From assembly GCF_000222705.1 (NCBI RefSeq), contig NZ_AFUB01000033.1:1-64000 (forward strand): a DNA stretch of 64,000 bases, written 5' to 3'. A program made the translations under genes and the position numbers. The notes below the pieces were generated by a model. That model made no database searches and was not told where the DNA came from. It saw only the letters and a list, made by a program, of their open reading frames with translations. Source of the stretch: Streptococcus mitis bv. 2 str. SK95. GTDB lineage: Bacteria; Bacillota; Bacilli; Lactobacillales; Streptococcaceae. This document shows positions 17,101 through 26,739 of this stretch, piece by piece. The number at the start of each line of letters is the position of its first letter. The first letter of the stretch is position 1.

Positions 17101-18360
17101 CTATTCTCCTTTAAATTCTAATTCTTTGTGGTAGTAAGTCCCAATTCTCAAGATACGTATTTCTTCATGCAAAGGCAAGAGCATACTGACTAAAATGATC
17201 AATGTACTTGGTATAGTCAAAAGCAAATTTGGAAGAGGTAGGAAGAAATTAATGAAATAGGGTAAACCAATAAAAACGATCAGGTAGAGTGCTCCTACGT
17301 TAGATTGTAAGGAAATGTAATGTTTCAAAACTTTTAAAGTTGCTTTCCCAGGCTGGATATAATCTAGGTATTCTCCTTGACGTTGTAAACGTTTCGCTGT
17401 TTCTTCTGGTTCTAAGTTGATATAGGCAAATAAAATTGCAAGAAGATAGATAGCAAGCAGGTAAAAGGCTAAACTTAGGGGTTTTGTAAAGTCAAATAAA
17501 CTACCAAAATTTTTTGTAAAACCATGTCCAAACCAGTCTAATACCAACTGAAGCAACATAATAACACTCGAGGCATACATAATAGGCATTCCCCCAGAGG
17601 GAAGAAATTTGATAGGGAGGTAAGATTTGCCGTAGTAACGACTACTTAGCATGACTCGATTTAGAGGCAAACGAATTTCAGCTCTCTCGCAGACCACAGC
17701 GATATAGCCCAAGAGCAAAAATGAGATCGCCGCACCTACTAGAAAGGCTAATCCTTCTTTAGAAAAAACAGATTGTCCTATCAATACCACTAATTGGTTA
17801 GCAAATTGTAGCAGAATTCCTGAAATAATAATAATTGTCTGCCCGCCTACTCCCTTGCTAACATTCAAACCAGCCAACCAGATAATAACAAAGCTTCCTG
17901 CTACAACAGTTGCTAGTACAGCCATATTATAAATCCAATCATCTACAAGAAGCAAAAAGCGTCCATTTTCCGAACGAGCTGTGTACATAACAGCTATCCC
18001 CTGTAACACGGAAAAAATCAAAGTGAGAATCTTTTGCACAAAATCCGCTTTTTTCAATGACCAGGACTGGATATTCCAACTTTTATTCAAGTTGATAACC
18101 TGCCAGACAATCATCGTCGTAATCCATGGACCTAATCCCAGAGAAAACATGGAAATCTGAGAGACATCCACTCCTGCCAAGGAATACAAATAGGCCAAGG
18201 GATTTTGCTCAGTTATTTGTGAAAAACCTGTATTGCCATTGTATCCTGGAAGTAAAATATGGCGACCAAGTAAATAGATCGCAATGATCAAAATTGTAAA
18301 AATTGCTCTTCGGAAAAAAATACTTGTTCGTTTCTGTTTCTTAAGACCGAAATGTTTCAT
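17101..18360 (-). CDS. secY2: Accessory Sec translocon channel SecY2
   Basis: This 419-aa polytopic membrane protein has about ten hydrophobic helices and the SecY architecture. Features are an N-terminal basic segment, the first helix IFFRRAIFTILIIAIYLLG, a periplasmic plug-like loop, and the C-terminal cytoplasmic loop EETAKRLQRQGEYLDYIQPG, which in SecY contacts the ATPase. It differs from housekeeping SecY in length and loops, as SecY2 does. It forms the channel for the serine-rich glycoprotein with SecA2 and Asp4. The start is preceded by AAAGGATG. It is the first intact gene of the operon. Confidence 0.94.
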   Translation of the reverse strand: MKHFGLKKQKRTSIFFRRAIFTILIIAIYLLGRHILLPGYNGNTGFSQITEQNPLAYLYSLAGVDVSQISMFSLGLGPWITTMIVWQVINLNKSWNIQSWSLKKADFVQKILTLIFSVLQGIAVMYTARSENGRFLLLVDDWIYNMAVLATVVAGSFVIIWLAGLNVSKGVGGQTIIIISGILLQFANQLVVLIGQSVFSKEGLAFLVGAAISFLLLGYIAVVCERAEIRLPLNRVMLSSRYYGKSYLPIKFLPSGGMPIMYASSVIMLLQLVLDWFGHGFTKNFGSLFDFTKPLSLAFYLLAIYLLAILFAYINLEPEETAKRLQRQGEYLDYIQPGKATLKVLKHYISLQSNVGALYLIVFIGLPYFINFFLPLPNLLLTIPSTLIILVSMLLPLHEEIRILRIGTYYHKELEFKGE

Positions 18361-18399
18361 CTGTCATCCTTTATTCTTTATATTTAGTAAGTCTTGCGA

Positions 18400-18690
18400 T
18401 CATTTTCTAGCAATGTTCATGTACCATCGTAACAGCAAGACAACCCAAGAAAACAGGCTCATCCCACTGATAATCAAGATAGGATTAACTGGCTTACCAT
18501 GATATTTCACCTACGAAATACAGGAGCACCTCATGAGTGTAAATCTACTTGGAGCTTCTCTTCTATCCTTGAATATTTTCATGTGAGAACACCTGTTCTT
18601 CCATTTCTTCTATTTGAACATTATCAAATGCATAAACGGATCTACTTAATCCTTAAAATTTTTATAAGTATATCAACTCTGTCACCATGA
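18400..18690 (-). pseudogene. Decayed gene remnant upstream of secY2
   Basis: Short frame-broken pieces are readable on the minus strand. A segment ending VFSHENIQG (about 18570-18660) is followed, in another frame and after a TAG, by a 36-residue piece (18510-18400) with one membrane helix (ILIISGMSLFSWVVLLL) and the end RWYMNIARK. They look like the C-terminus of a membrane protein formerly upstream of secY2, where glycosyltransferase genes often sit in related loci. The original gene cannot be identified. Confidence 0.35.
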
Positions 18691-18699
18691 TTAACATCT

Positions 18700-18980
18700 A
18701 AAAAAACCATTCCCATACCAAATCTCTGAAAGGTAAGAAATTTTACGCTTTCTCATCTGATCATGATCTTTCGAAAGTTGAATGGATTTTATCCGATTTT
18801 TCTCATTAAAAAATCATTTATAAAAATTACCAGTGCCTACTATTGTAGCATATTTATCAATTATTTTCAAACACGACCTCTCTTTTTATAAGTGTGAAGA
18901 GCACTTTATGAATTTTGAGCAAAATCCATTTGGAATAGGAATGACTATTCCAAACATTTATTTACTATTACAACTCAGAC
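18700..18980. other. Intergenic region without recognisable features
   Basis: AT-rich sequence between the remnant upstream of secY2 and the bgaA terminator. Small open frames here lack ribosome binding sites and family resemblance. The secY2 promoter should lie in or near this stretch, but no convincing -35/-10 pair was found. Confidence 0.4.
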
Positions 18981-18981
18981 G

Positions 18982-19010
18982 AAAAAGACCAGAGCGTCAC
19001 TCTGGCCTTT
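18982..19010 (-). terminator. Terminator of bgaA
   Basis: The 8-bp stem GACCAGAG (18987-18994) with CTCTGGCC (19000-19007), one G-T pair, is followed on the minus strand by five T. It starts about 30 bases after the bgaA stop. Confidence 0.8.
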
Positions 19011-19038
19011 TCCTGTTCAGTTTAGCTTGTAACTAAAC

Positions 19039-22000
19039 TTAATCTTCTTTTTTGCGAGTAGTAGCTGCAAGGCCTGCACCTAAGCCCAAGATAGCCAATC
19101 CTGCTGCTAAAGCTGACACCTGAGACTCACTTCCTGTATTTGGAAGGTGACCTTTTTCAGTTTGTGTCACTTTTTCTTCTTGAGATTGTGCTCCTGTTTG
19201 AGCCAGTTGGTGCGCATCTGGATTGACAGGAACTTGTGGGTTTAGTTCTTCTTGTGCTACAGCAGTTCCCACTTCCACGATACGATCTTGTGCTGCTACC
19301 TTATCAAAGGTTTCTTTCGATGTACGCTTACCGTTTTCGACTTCTACTAGGTGGACACGAACACCTTTTTGGCCTTCTTGGATCACACGAGTTTGCCCTA
19401 CTGGAAGTTTATCGTTCTTACGTTCTTGAACTTGGAAATCAACTTCCTCTTCTTCCACTAGGAGCTCTGGCTTGTGATGAACCAAATCTTTGACACCATC
19501 AAGCGGTTGAGCCGTACCACGTTTAGTTCCTACTTCCACGATACGATCTTGCGCAACTATCTTATCAAAAGTTTCTTTCAATGTACGCTTACCGTTTTCG
19601 ACTTCTACTAGGTGGACACGAACACCTTTTTGACCTTCTTGAAGAACACGACTTTCACCCACATAAAGTTTGTCAGTCTTACGTTCTTGAACTTGGAAAT
19701 CAACCTCCTCTTCTTCTACTAGTAGTTCTGGTTTGTGATGAACCAAATCTCTGACCCCATCAAGTGGTTGGGCTGTACCACGTTTAGTTCCAACGAGAAG
19801 AACCCGGTTAACAGGAGTCTGAAGCACTTCACGGAGTTTCTCTTCACGAGTTCCGTCTGGACTTACAGATGTAAGAATGCGTTCCTTACCAACTTGTCCT
19901 TCTTGTTCTACACGGCTTTCACCTACATATAAACTGGAATCTTCTTTTTCAACGGTCTGGAAGGCAAGTTCTTTTTCGACAACCTCAAGACTTGGATTTT
20001 CTTCTTGAATAGCAGGGGCTGCTTTCTCAGAAACTGGTTTTTCCTTGATCAACTGTATACGGTATTCCTTAACTTGTTTTCCACTTTCTGAAACGAGGCG
20101 AACAAGAACTGGAAGGCCATCATCTCCGCTATCTACAACTGTTGAAGCCACTTGATTGCTTTCTTGAACGGTCACTTTTGGACGTTGACCTTTATAGGTG
20201 ATTTGATAGTCTTGACGGTTTTCAGCGAAATCAGCAAGTTCTTTTCCATCTACAAGAATCTTCGATTGAGTGCTTTCTTGAGGCAATTCACTTGGCGCAA
20301 GGAAGGTCATCTCAATCATCGCAACACCCTTCTTATCGGCCTTGCGCTCCATACGCCATCTCATAGCTTTAGCTTTCACAGCTTTAAATGTTAGGTTGAT
20401 TTCATCACCAGCTTCAATGTCTTTATCCGCACGATAAGGAACAGCTTCCCAGTTATCTGGATTATTGAATGGATGGCCTGATTCGTAGGCTTGGTAGTTT
20501 GAATAGTAAGTAGGCACTTCAAAGTCTGGACCAATATAGCGCTCCAAAACAAGTTTAGATGGCGCATCCGTACCACTATCTGCAAAGAAGTGAAGTTTGG
20601 CTTGCGCAACAGTCCGTTCTACAATCTTACCATTTTCACGGAAAATAACACCTGTTGATACTTCTGGATTAGAAGATGGTGTTGGAGACCAGTTTGTCCA
20701 ACGACGATTTTCATTGTGGTCTCCATCATTGATATAGTCTACACGGTCATGTGAACTGTCGTCAATATCATTGGTTGCAGAAGCAAAGGCTTGGTTACTG
20801 TTTTCATCATAGTTAGGGTTGTTTGAGAGAGCCTCACCAAGTTTGTCCGTCACTCGTACAGTGAACTCAGCAACGAGGTCACTACCAAGGACATGGCCTC
20901 GAACGGTAAATTGACCTGCTTTTGTCAGATTTTCTGCTGGAACTTTTTCCCATTCTACTGTCAAGTCTTTTGTCTCATAGCCGTCTTTACCTGTGAAGTA
21001 AACAGGAACCTTAGTTGGCAATTCAAGTGGTTGACCTAGTTGCAATAAGCGAGCTTGTTTGACCGCAGCAACTGGTTTACGAGAGAGTAAGTCTTTATTG
21101 CTTGTAAAGTGTAGACGGTATTCTCCTAAGATATCACCATTTTCAGCTTTCGCGATGACACGGACTGGCTCACCTTCACGAACGCTTGGAACGACCGTCG
21201 CAAGACCATTGTTGCTAACACTTGCTGTTACTGCAGGAACTTTTCCATCTACAGACTCAAGGTAGTAGTCTGTCAAATCAGGGTTAAAGTTTGCTAAATC
21301 TTTGCCGTCAACTTGGATTCTTGTTTGTCCTTGTCTGGCTGCTGCAACTTGTTTCGCAAAGATTTGTACTTCTGTGATAGAAGTTCCTTTCTTGCTATCA
21401 AGTCGAACCATACGAATGCGAACCGCATAGGTCTCAACTTTATCAAAGCTGAAATGATTCATTTCTCCAGCCTTGAGTTGAGCTGGGGCTTTTAGATTAG
21501 TAACAGGTTTCCAGTTAGCTGGATCGTTAAAGACATGTTCTTCATTGCCTACAAAGCTAGGGTTTTTAGGTGCTGTTGGAACAGTCTTACCAACATAATA
21601 CTCAATCACATAAGACTTCGGTACACCAACTCCATGGTCTTCGTGGAATCCGACACTTAAATTATCAACCGAACGTTTGCTCAAGATACCTGAATCTCCA
21701 AATAGAACACCGACTGAAGCTTCTGGATTACTACGGTTCCAGTTTGTCCAACGGTTAGCTGGGCGGTCATTAAAGGAAATCAATTTATCGTTGACGTTTG
21801 AAACAGGGTCGCTCGGATTTGAGTCTGAAGCAAAGGCAAGTGGCAATTCTGAACCGGTCCATTGGTCAGAAATGTTTGCACCTTGCTCAGTTTGAGCAGA
21901 TACTCGAACATGAAGTTTAGTTATTAATTGCGTACCTTCTAGGCGACCATTAACCGTAAAGACAACTTCCTTGGCGTATTGGTCTGGATCAATCGCGTCC

Positions 22001-25000
22001 CAAGTAACCTTAGCAGATGAAACGTGACCATTTGAATCGTAGGTACGAACACTTTCTGGTAATTGTGGTGCTTCTGCGATTGGAGTTGTCACACTGACTT
22101 CTTCAACTGAAACGATGCCTTCTACAGAGACTTTAGCACGCGCTTCAAGATAAAGACCTTCAACTTTACCTAGAACTTCAAAGGTTTGATAGTGGTCGAG
22201 TTTTTCTTTTGGAATGGCTTGCCAAGTGACTTTGTGGGCTTTAGGGAAACCTTTGTCATACTCAACCGTTACTGTTGATGGAAGAGTAGGTTCTTGATGC
22301 AAGTCAGTCACTACATTTACAGGGCGGATAGATTGTGCAACCTTCTTCTCAGTGTTGGCTTGGATAGTGAGTTCAACTTGGCCTCTAGCTCCCTCATATT
22401 CTGCTTTGAGAGTGACTGCTCCTGGCTTATGTAACTCAAGCATTCCTTTACGAACTGCGACTTCCCCTTCACCACTTGTAGAGAAGGTCACTTTATCAGC
22501 TGGTAAAACTGCTTGCGTTCCGTCCTGATAGTGAGCCCGAACAGACAATTTGACTGTTTGGTCTTCTTTGAGACCGTCAGCTTGCTCTACTTGTAAGCTC
22601 AAGTGGTCAATTTTCGGTGCTTCTTCAAGGAATTGAATTGCATAAGTTTGAAGAGGACCACCATCATTTGGTTGAACAAAGATGCTTGCACGCATACCGT
22701 TTGCTGCACTTGCTTGAAGGACTGTGACAGTTGCATTTTTAGCACTTGCTGTGACTTCTGGCAATTGTGTACCATAAGCAAGAGTGCGGTATTGCATTGG
22801 ATGTTGACTAGTGAGGCCTGTAACGGCTTCACCACCAACACTTACATTTGGCACTACAGGTGCTGCAGCATTGCCTTCTTCTACCACAAGGGTAGCATGA
22901 ACGGTTTCGCCTCCCAGTTGGCCAGTCATTTGAATACGTGATCCAGCAACTGAAAGTTTAGCTTTATCTGCTTCCGCAATCTCCCAGTTATCCACTTCGT
23001 ATTCTTGAACGCTTCCATCTGTTACAGCGATAGAAACGTATTTATCAACAGCATTTAAATCTGTTCCTGGAGCAACACGTTTAACAGTTGGTAGTTCTTT
23101 GGCAATTGCTAGAACCTCGACACGAGCCTCTACCTCACGTCCGTCTGCCATGCCTTTAACTGTCACAACTCCAGCTTGGCTCACATCAACAGAAGACCAT
23201 GTTACTGGACGTTTTTCACGACTGCCATCACTATAGACAAAAGCGACGGTCTTCGGCATTTTCGGTTCTTTCTCGATAACAGTACGTACTTTTGGTACCT
23301 CTGTTCCGAGAACGGTCTTTTCTTGGTCTTCTTTTTTACCAGTAAAGACAGTTACTTGACCAGATTTCAAGAGATCTGAATGGGCTGTCAGTGTGAATTT
23401 GCCTGCTTGTTCAGTTGATTTAACAATGGCAACCCCTTTACCGTTAAAGGCTCTGCGAATCCAAGAACCATCTGCTTGCGCCTTGTAGCGTTCACGGCTG
23501 GCTTGTTCCCCATTATCGACACCGACCAGTTGACCTTGTCCATGCAATTGGAAGCGAACCAGATTATTGGCAGTTGGCACTACATTTCCTTGACTGTCAA
23601 CGATTTCGTAGTAGATGTAGGTCAAGTCTTTTCCATCTGCTGCGATTGCGTGTTCTTCCTTAATAAGACGAACACCTGCTGGTTGGCCTGCAGTGGTAAT
23701 CTTGTCACGTGCAATTTCTTTTCCAGCTTCATCGCGAGCTACAGCTTCCAAAGTACCTGGTTGGTACGCAACCTTCCACTCAAGATAGAGTTCCTTAGCA
23801 TTGGCACCTTCTTGGTAGGTACGGCCATCACTAGTTTGTTTTTTGTTAAAGGTCTTAACTCCGAGAGATTGACCGTTCAAGAACAATTCAACGCTTGCAG
23901 CGTTTGAATAGGCGCGAACTGGGATTTTTCCGTCTGCATCTTCGACTTTCGATGCCAATTCTCTATTTTCCCAGTTCCAGTGAGGAAGGAGGTGAACCAT
24001 TGGTTTCTTCTTGGCAGAAACCCATTGGCTTTGGTAGAGATAGAAGTCATGCTTTGGAATACCAGCTGTATCTACGATACCAAAGTAAGAGCTCTTAACG
24101 GGAGTTTGGTTTTGGTTGTGCCATGGCGTAGGCTCACCGATATAGTCCGTACCTGTCCAGATAAACTGTCCAGCATAGCCAGCATTATCACGGTCAAAGG
24201 TCCATGAATCTGTTGCCGTTTTACCCCAGCCAACTCGGTCATTACCATAGTCAGACTGTTCGTAGTTACGTTCAGGTCCGTTACTATGTTTCAATTCACT
24301 TTCAGGACGATAATAGCTACCGCGTGTACGGGTTGCTGAAGATGTTTCTGAACCATAAATCAACCAGTTTGGATGTTTCGCACGAAGAGCTTTGTAGTTG
24401 TCTTCAGAATAGTTGAATCCAACCGCATCCAGTTCATCAGCAATTTTCTCATGTCCACCACTACCATTACCGAAACGGAACTTATCTGCTCCCATGGTAA
24501 CGTAACGAGTTTTATCAACATCCTTGATAACTTTGACCAAACGTTTTACAGTTGCTAGAGAATGAGCATCACCGTTGGCTTCACCAATTTCGTTTCCGAT
24601 AGACCACATGAAGACAGCTGGGTTATTTTTGTCTCTTTCGACCATGGTACGAAGATCATAGTCAGACCATTTTTCACCTTTTCTAGCTTCTGGGTGAGTG
24701 GCATCTTTTTCAAAGAAACGTCCGTAGTCATAAGGTTTCTTGCCACCATACCAAGTATCAAAGGCCTCTTCCTGAACCAGCAAACCAAGTTCTGCTGCGA
24801 TTTGCAAGGTCTGTGAACTTGCAGGGTTATGAGTTGTACGGATGGCGTTAACACCCATCTCCTTCATTTGTTTAAGACGACGGTATTCAGCCTTATAGTT
24901 TTCTTCTGCTCCAAGCGCTCCGTGGTCATGGTGCAAAGAAACACCATGGAATTTAATGCGTTCACCATTCAAAGAGAAACCTTCATTTGGAGTCCAGTGA

Positions 25001-26280
25001 TAGTAACGGTAACCAAACAAATCTTTCTTAGCATCAACCAACTGACCATCACGGTATACTCGCGTAATCAATTCATATAAGGCAGGTTTGTCATTTAAAA
25101 CGGTCCAGAGTTTTGGTCTTTCAACTTCTAAAATCGCATCTAGGCTTGTTGACTCATGTGCTTTCAAGGTACGACTTGCTGTACGAACCACGCCTGTTAC
25201 GGCCTGACCACCACGTTCAACGATTTGATATTCTGCCACTAGTTCATGGTCTTTATCATCTGTATTGACGATTTTGCTAGCCACATGAGTTTCAACCTTG
25301 CCGTGTTGCTGTTCTTCAAGTTTTGGCGTTAGGATGGTTGTCCCATTTTTCTCAACATGAACCTTATCAGTCACTTGCAAGTTCACATCACGATAGATAC
25401 CACTACCTGAGTACCAACGGCTACTTGGTTGTTTGTTGACTGCATGGACAGCAATCACATTCTCACGACCATCTTTGTGAAGGTATTTGGTGATATCGTA
25501 TGAGAACTGGTTATAACCATTTGGGTAATGTCCCACTAACTGGCCATTGACATAGACTTGAGAGTCCATGTAGACACCATCAAAGGTCACACGAACATTT
25601 TTCTTGAGATCTTTTTCATCAAGTTTAAATGTCTTACGATACCAAGCTTCACCACCATTGAGCTGTCCACCTTCGTTTTGGGCAGGTGACTGATGGTCAA
25701 AATCGTTAAAGATACTCCAGTCATGTGGGAGATCCAATTTTTGCCATGTCGATACATCTGCATCTGGTTTCACAGCTTCTTTAGGATTCGCATTGAGTTT
25801 AAAGTGCCAATTTTGATTAAAATTCACTTTTCTATCTTCAATCATTTGATTCACTTCTTCATTTGTCGCAGCTTTCAAATCTTCCTTGACAGGCTTTTCT
25901 TGACTTGAAACTTGAGATTCTACCTTCGGAGCTGTTTCTTCAGGTTTTAGAGATGCTTTCTCCTCTTTTGGAACTACAGGTTCATCTTCTTTCACCTCTG
26001 GTTTGCTTGCTTCAATTGGAGCAGCTTGACTTTGGTCGACACTTGCAGCATCCTTGTGCTCTGCTACAGTTTGATCTTCTTTTTCCTCCACTGCCGGACT
26101 TTCCTCTTTTGCTTGTTCCACGGTGTGAGTAATTGGAGTTTCATCCGCGAAAACTGGTGATTCTCCAATGACACTTCCTCCAAATAGAACCGCACAGGTT
26201 CCAATCATAACAGAGCAAGCTCCTACGGCAAACTTACGAATGCTGTAGACTCTTTTACGATTCCAATGGCCTTTTTCCAT
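19039..26280 (-). CDS. bgaA: Cell-wall-anchored beta-galactosidase BgaA
   Basis: This 2413-aa surface enzyme removes terminal beta-1,4-galactose from host glycans. It has a YSIRK signal peptide (VYSIRKFAVGA, cleavage near VFADE), a low-complexity Glu/Pro/Lys segment, and GH2 sugar-binding, Ig-like and TIM-barrel domains (about residues 150-870). The acid/base is Glu in WSIGNEIGEA (about 564) and the nucleophile is Glu in YGSETSS (about 645). Several bacterial Ig-like modules follow, then two discoidin/F5-F8-like carbohydrate-binding domains (each with RWTNW), three G5 domains, LPNTG, a membrane helix and RKKED. It is longer than the pneumococcal protein (2233 aa), partly from G5-type repeats. 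Two cre-like sites and a good promoter precede it, so carbon catabolite control is likely. Monocistronic. Confidence 0.97.
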   Translation of the reverse strand: MEKGHWNRKRVYSIRKFAVGACSVMIGTCAVLFGGSVIGESPVFADETPITHTVEQAKEESPAVEEKEDQTVAEHKDAASVDQSQAAPIEASKPEVKEDEPVVPKEEKASLKPEETAPKVESQVSSQEKPVKEDLKAATNEEVNQMIEDRKVNFNQNWHFKLNANPKEAVKPDADVSTWQKLDLPHDWSIFNDFDHQSPAQNEGGQLNGGEAWYRKTFKLDEKDLKKNVRVTFDGVYMDSQVYVNGQLVGHYPNGYNQFSYDITKYLHKDGRENVIAVHAVNKQPSSRWYSGSGIYRDVNLQVTDKVHVEKNGTTILTPKLEEQQHGKVETHVASKIVNTDDKDHELVAEYQIVERGGQAVTGVVRTASRTLKAHESTSLDAILEVERPKLWTVLNDKPALYELITRVYRDGQLVDAKKDLFGYRYYHWTPNEGFSLNGERIKFHGVSLHHDHGALGAEENYKAEYRRLKQMKEMGVNAIRTTHNPASSQTLQIAAELGLLVQEEAFDTWYGGKKPYDYGRFFEKDATHPEARKGEKWSDYDLRTMVERDKNNPAVFMWSIGNEIGEANGDAHSLATVKRLVKVIKDVDKTRYVTMGADKFRFGNGSGGHEKIADELDAVGFNYSEDNYKALRAKHPNWLIYGSETSSATRTRGSYYRPESELKHSNGPERNYEQSDYGNDRVGWGKTATDSWTFDRDNAGYAGQFIWTGTDYIGEPTPWHNQNQTPVKSSYFGIVDTAGIPKHDFYLYQSQWVSAKKKPMVHLLPHWNWENRELASKVEDADGKIPVRAYSNAASVELFLNGQSLGVKTFNKKQTSDGRTYQEGANAKELYLEWKVAYQPGTLEAVARDEAGKEIARDKITTAGQPAGVRLIKEEHAIAADGKDLTYIYYEIVDSQGNVVPTANNLVRFQLHGQGQLVGVDNGEQASRERYKAQADGSWIRRAFNGKGVAIVKSTEQAGKFTLTAHSDLLKSGQVTVFTGKKEDQEKTVLGTEVPKVRTVIEKEPKMPKTVAFVYSDGSREKRPVTWSSVDVSQAGVVTVKGMADGREVEARVEVLAIAKELPTVKRVAPGTDLNAVDKYVSIAVTDGSVQEYEVDNWEIAEADKAKLSVAGSRIQMTGQLGGETVHATLVVEEGNAAAPVVPNVSVGGEAVTGLTSQHPMQYRTLAYGTQLPEVTASAKNATVTVLQASAANGMRASIFVQPNDGGPLQTYAIQFLEEAPKIDHLSLQVEQADGLKEDQTVKLSVRAHYQDGTQAVLPADKVTFSTSGEGEVAVRKGMLELHKPGAVTLKAEYEGARGQVELTIQANTEKKVAQSIRPVNVVTDLHQEPTLPSTVTVEYDKGFPKAHKVTWQAIPKEKLDHYQTFEVLGKVEGLYLEARAKVSVEGIVSVEEVSVTTPIAEAPQLPESVRTYDSNGHVSSAKVTWDAIDPDQYAKEVVFTVNGRLEGTQLITKLHVRVSAQTEQGANISDQWTGSELPLAFASDSNPSDPVSNVNDKLISFNDRPANRWTNWNRSNPEASVGVLFGDSGILSKRSVDNLSVGFHEDHGVGVPKSYVIEYYVGKTVPTAPKNPSFVGNEEHVFNDPANWKPVTNLKAPAQLKAGEMNHFSFDKVETYAVRIRMVRLDSKKGTSITEVQIFAKQVAAARQGQTRIQVDGKDLANFNPDLTDYYLESVDGKVPAVTASVSNNGLATVVPSVREGEPVRVIAKAENGDILGEYRLHFTSNKDLLSRKPVAAVKQARLLQLGQPLELPTKVPVYFTGKDGYETKDLTVEWEKVPAENLTKAGQFTVRGHVLGSDLVAEFTVRVTDKLGEALSNNPNYDENSNQAFASATNDIDDSSHDRVDYINDGDHNENRRWTNWSPTPSSNPEVSTGVIFRENGKIVERTVAQAKLHFFADSGTDAPSKLVLERYIGPDFEVPTYYSNYQAYESGHPFNNPDNWEAVPYRADKDIEAGDEINLTFKAVKAKAMRWRMERKADKKGVAMIEMTFLAPSELPQESTQSKILVDGKELADFAENRQDYQITYKGQRPKVTVQESNQVASTVVDSGDDGLPVLVRLVSESGKQVKEYRIQLIKEKPVSEKAAPAIQEENPSLEVVEKELAFQTVEKEDSSLYVGESRVEQEGQVGKERILTSVSPDGTREEKLREVLQTPVNRVLLVGTKRGTAQPLDGVRDLVHHKPELLVEEEEVDFQVQERKTDKLYVGESRVLQEGQKGVRVHLVEVENGKRTLKETFDKIVAQDRIVEVGTKRGTAQPLDGVKDLVHHKPELLVEEEEVDFQVQERKNDKLPVGQTRVIQEGQKGVRVHLVEVENGKRTSKETFDKVAAQDRIVEVGTAVAQEELNPQVPVNPDAHQLAQTGAQSQEEKVTQTEKGHLPNTGSESQVSALAAGLAILGLGAGLAATTRKKED
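19271..19792 (-). repeat. Near-identical 261-bp tandem copies encoding G5 domains of BgaA
   Basis: The sequence beginning ACTTCCACGATACGATCTTG at 19271 recurs at 19532, a period of 261 bases (87 codons), with only scattered differences. Each copy encodes one G5 domain plus the linker VHHKPELLVEEEEVDF. Recombination between copies could change the length of the wall-proximal stalk. Confidence 0.8.
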
Positions 26281-26292
26281 AAAATCCTCCTT

Positions 26293-26328
26293 TAGTAACC
26301 GCTTCCATTTCCTTGTAAGCGTATTACT
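26293..26328 (-). promoter_or_regulatory. Two cre-like CcpA sites upstream of bgaA
   Basis: On the minus strand ATGGAAGCGGTTACTA (26308-26293) matches the cre consensus WTGNAARCGNWWWCAW at 15 of 16 positions. A second, weaker one, TTGTAAGCGTATTACT on the plus strand (26313-26328), keeps the whole left half. Both lie between the promoter and the start codon, suggesting repression by CcpA. Confidence 0.6.
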
Positions 26329-26349
26329 TTTTCATAGCCTTTTACCCTT

Positions 26350-26378
26350 ATTTTATAAAACAATATAAGAAACTTCAA
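26350..26378 (-). promoter_or_regulatory. bgaA promoter
   Basis: TTGAAG (26378-26373), a 17-base spacer and TAAAAT (26355-26350) on the minus strand, about 70 bases before the bgaA start. Confidence 0.6.
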
Positions 26379-26473
26379 TACTGGCAGCATAAAAATCATA
26401 CTTTTGATTCTTTTTTCTATAATTTGTAGAAAAGTTTAAAAATCTGAATGTAGATTTAGTGAATGGTTTTACT

Positions 26474-26648
26474 AAAAAAGGCGGTGGGACAGAAATCGAT
26501 AGACAAAGTCTCGATTTCGTAGTCCCAGCCTCGCGAGGATGATTAGGAGCTTTTTGGAGTCTAAAAGACGAACAAAAAGTTCAATCAGCTACCACGTCAA
26601 AGTTTGATTGCTAAAAAAAGTGAGGTCGGGATCTTTTGTCCCAACCTC
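26474..26648. repeat. Intergenic hairpin element between the GH13 gene and bgaA
   Basis: Two strong hairpins lie about 90 bases apart. Bases 26474-26530 form a long stem (GGTGGGAC with GTCCCAGCC outside, AGAAATCGA with TCGATTTC inside) followed on the minus strand by six T. Bases 26622-26648 form GAGGTCGGGA with GTCCCAACCTC, again with T-runs. Between them is a smaller CAATCA/TGATTG hairpin. They act as terminators for the GH13 gene. The GGGAC/GTCCC-type sequence looks like an intergenic repeat common in mitis-group genomes; a related GTCTGGGAC sequence is at 50913. Confidence 0.6.
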
Positions 26649-26739
26649 TTTTACGGACTATCAAACTGGTATTTCCTTATAGATTATTGACTAGATTTCC
26701 CCTTTTCCAAAAGATTGACCATCTCATTTTTACGCTCTT

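Noticed and set aside
1-18360. Mobile element carrying the accessory Sec locus
   Set aside because: No integrase, transposase, att repeat or tRNA border was found inside the window; the left border is outside.
18833-19036. Small plus-strand frame between the secY2 region and bgaA
   Set aside because: No ribosome binding site, no family resemblance, and it runs through the bgaA terminator.
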